A stretch of 6,545 nt of DNA from Sedimentisphaerales bacterium (GTDB lineage: Bacteria; Planctomycetota; Phycisphaerae; Sedimentisphaerales; SG8-4). Shown here in pieces: positions 6,059-6,545 of the stretch. The notes under the pieces were generated by a model. It was given only the letters and a program-made list of their open reading frames with translations. It was not told the DNA's origin and did not search any database. The stretch spans positions 1-6,545 of the forward strand of contig JAFGCA010000114.1 in NCBI GenBank assembly GCA_016932895.1, in the 5' to 3' direction. Made by a program: the position numbers and the translations under genes. The stretch's first letter is position 1; every line of letters begins with the position of its first letter.

Positions 6059-6545
6059 CTACTCGTCTGCCCGACGGTGTTTTTCGAGCCAGGCGGTGGC
6101 CCACCGGGCCGCCTGCTCCTTCGTCCGGATCTCGCCTTCCAACTGGGCGATGTAAAGCTCCTCGGCCAACTGCCCCAGAAACGGGCCGGGCACTGCGCCC
6201 AGGCCGATCAAATCGTGGCCGGTCAGCAGCGGATCGGGCTCCACATCCACGTCCCCGAGGTCACGAATCCGCCGGCGCAACTTCAAAAGCGCTGCGAGGT
6301 TCGCCTTCTGCGCCGTCGCCTTCTGGATGGCTCGCTCCAATTCGTACAGGTCACGAAAATAGGGCTTGGCCAGAAGCGTTTTCAGCCGGGCCAGCGGCAT
6401 CTCGAAATCCAGCAGCGCGTGGCGGCGCGAGAGCAGAAACGTGATGTGCCGGGCGTGATTCTTGCTGAGCTTGAGGACCCGGCATCGCTCGACCGCAAAG
6501 TCCGTGGGACAAGCGGCAAACAGTGCGGCCAGGGCCAACGGCAAA
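6059..6545 (-). CDS. CCA tRNA nucleotidyltransferase / poly(A) polymerase family, C-terminal part (5' end outside window)
   Basis: The frame is open from the right edge to TAG at 6059-6061, about 161 residues. The final block (LLTGHDLIGLGAVPGPFLG, then the pattern AQLEGEI and TKEQA) is the characteristic C-terminal signature of the class II tRNA nucleotidyltransferase/poly(A) polymerase family. These enzymes add or repair the 3' CCA of tRNAs in the cytoplasm. The preceding residues are helical and rich in Arg and Lys (for example LKLSKNHARHITFLL and LAALLKLRRRIRDLG), as expected for the body and tail RNA-binding helices. The catalytic head with its GSxxR and DxD motifs lies outside the window. 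CCA-adding enzyme and poly(A) polymerase cannot be told apart from this part alone. A TTG at the right edge falls within the family fold and is not the start. Confidence 0.82.
   Translation of the reverse strand, partial: LPLALAALFAACPTDFAVERCRVLKLSKNHARHITFLLSRRHALLDFEMPLARLKTLLAKPYFRDLYELERAIQKATAQKANLAALLKLRRRIRDLGDVDVEPDPLLTGHDLIGLGAVPGPFLGQLAEELYIAQLEGEIRTKEQAARWATAWLEKHRRADE

Noticed and set aside
1..6545. CRISPR array, insertion sequence, tRNA or rRNA
   Set aside because: No evenly spaced identical DNA repeats, transposase motifs, terminal inverted repeats or cloverleaf/rRNA signatures were seen on reading both strands. Genes account for nearly all of the window.

Overview
The window is GC-rich, densely coding bacterial chromosomal DNA. 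The combination of a GLUG-repeat surface protein, a lamin-tail domain (LTD), an exported PEP/pyruvate-binding dikinase-like protein and an anaerobic sulfatase-maturase-type radical SAM enzyme suggests a Planctomycetota-like anaerobe, perhaps of the Phycisphaerae/Sedimentisphaerales type. That assignment is an inference from gene content; there is no rRNA or other marker to confirm it.

Layout from left to right. (1) 1-1146, + strand: the C-terminal part of a GLUG-repeat protein that enters from the left edge. (2) 1147-1286: a convergent intergenic gap with a long perfect-loop hairpin. (3) 1287-4655, - strand: a 1122-residue exported protein. A phosphohistidine-swivel-like segment is followed by an ATP-grasp-type PEP/pyruvate-binding domain that is interrupted by an LTD whose two halves are in reversed order. 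A C-terminal region that I do not recognise completes it. (4) 4656-4833: an intergenic region with a strong sigma-70-like promoter (extended -10, perfect TATAAT) reading into the large gene. (5) 4834-5997, - strand: a radical SAM/SPASM protein of the anaerobic sulfatase-maturating (anSME) type. (6) 6059-6545, - strand: the C-terminal end of a CCA-adding/poly(A) polymerase family nucleotidyltransferase that enters from the right edge.

The nucleotidyltransferase and the maturase lie on the same strand 61 bases apart with no visible terminator between them, so they may be co-transcribed. The large exported protein has its own promoter and is probably a separate unit. The GLUG gene converges on it and is unrelated in transcription. 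No sulfatase and no formylglycine-type C/S-x-P/A-x-R motif was seen in the four proteins, so the maturase's substrate must lie elsewhere.

The most unusual item is the apparently circularly permuted LTD inside the nucleotide-binding domain of the exported dikinase-like protein. No CRISPR array, insertion sequence, tRNA or rRNA was seen.
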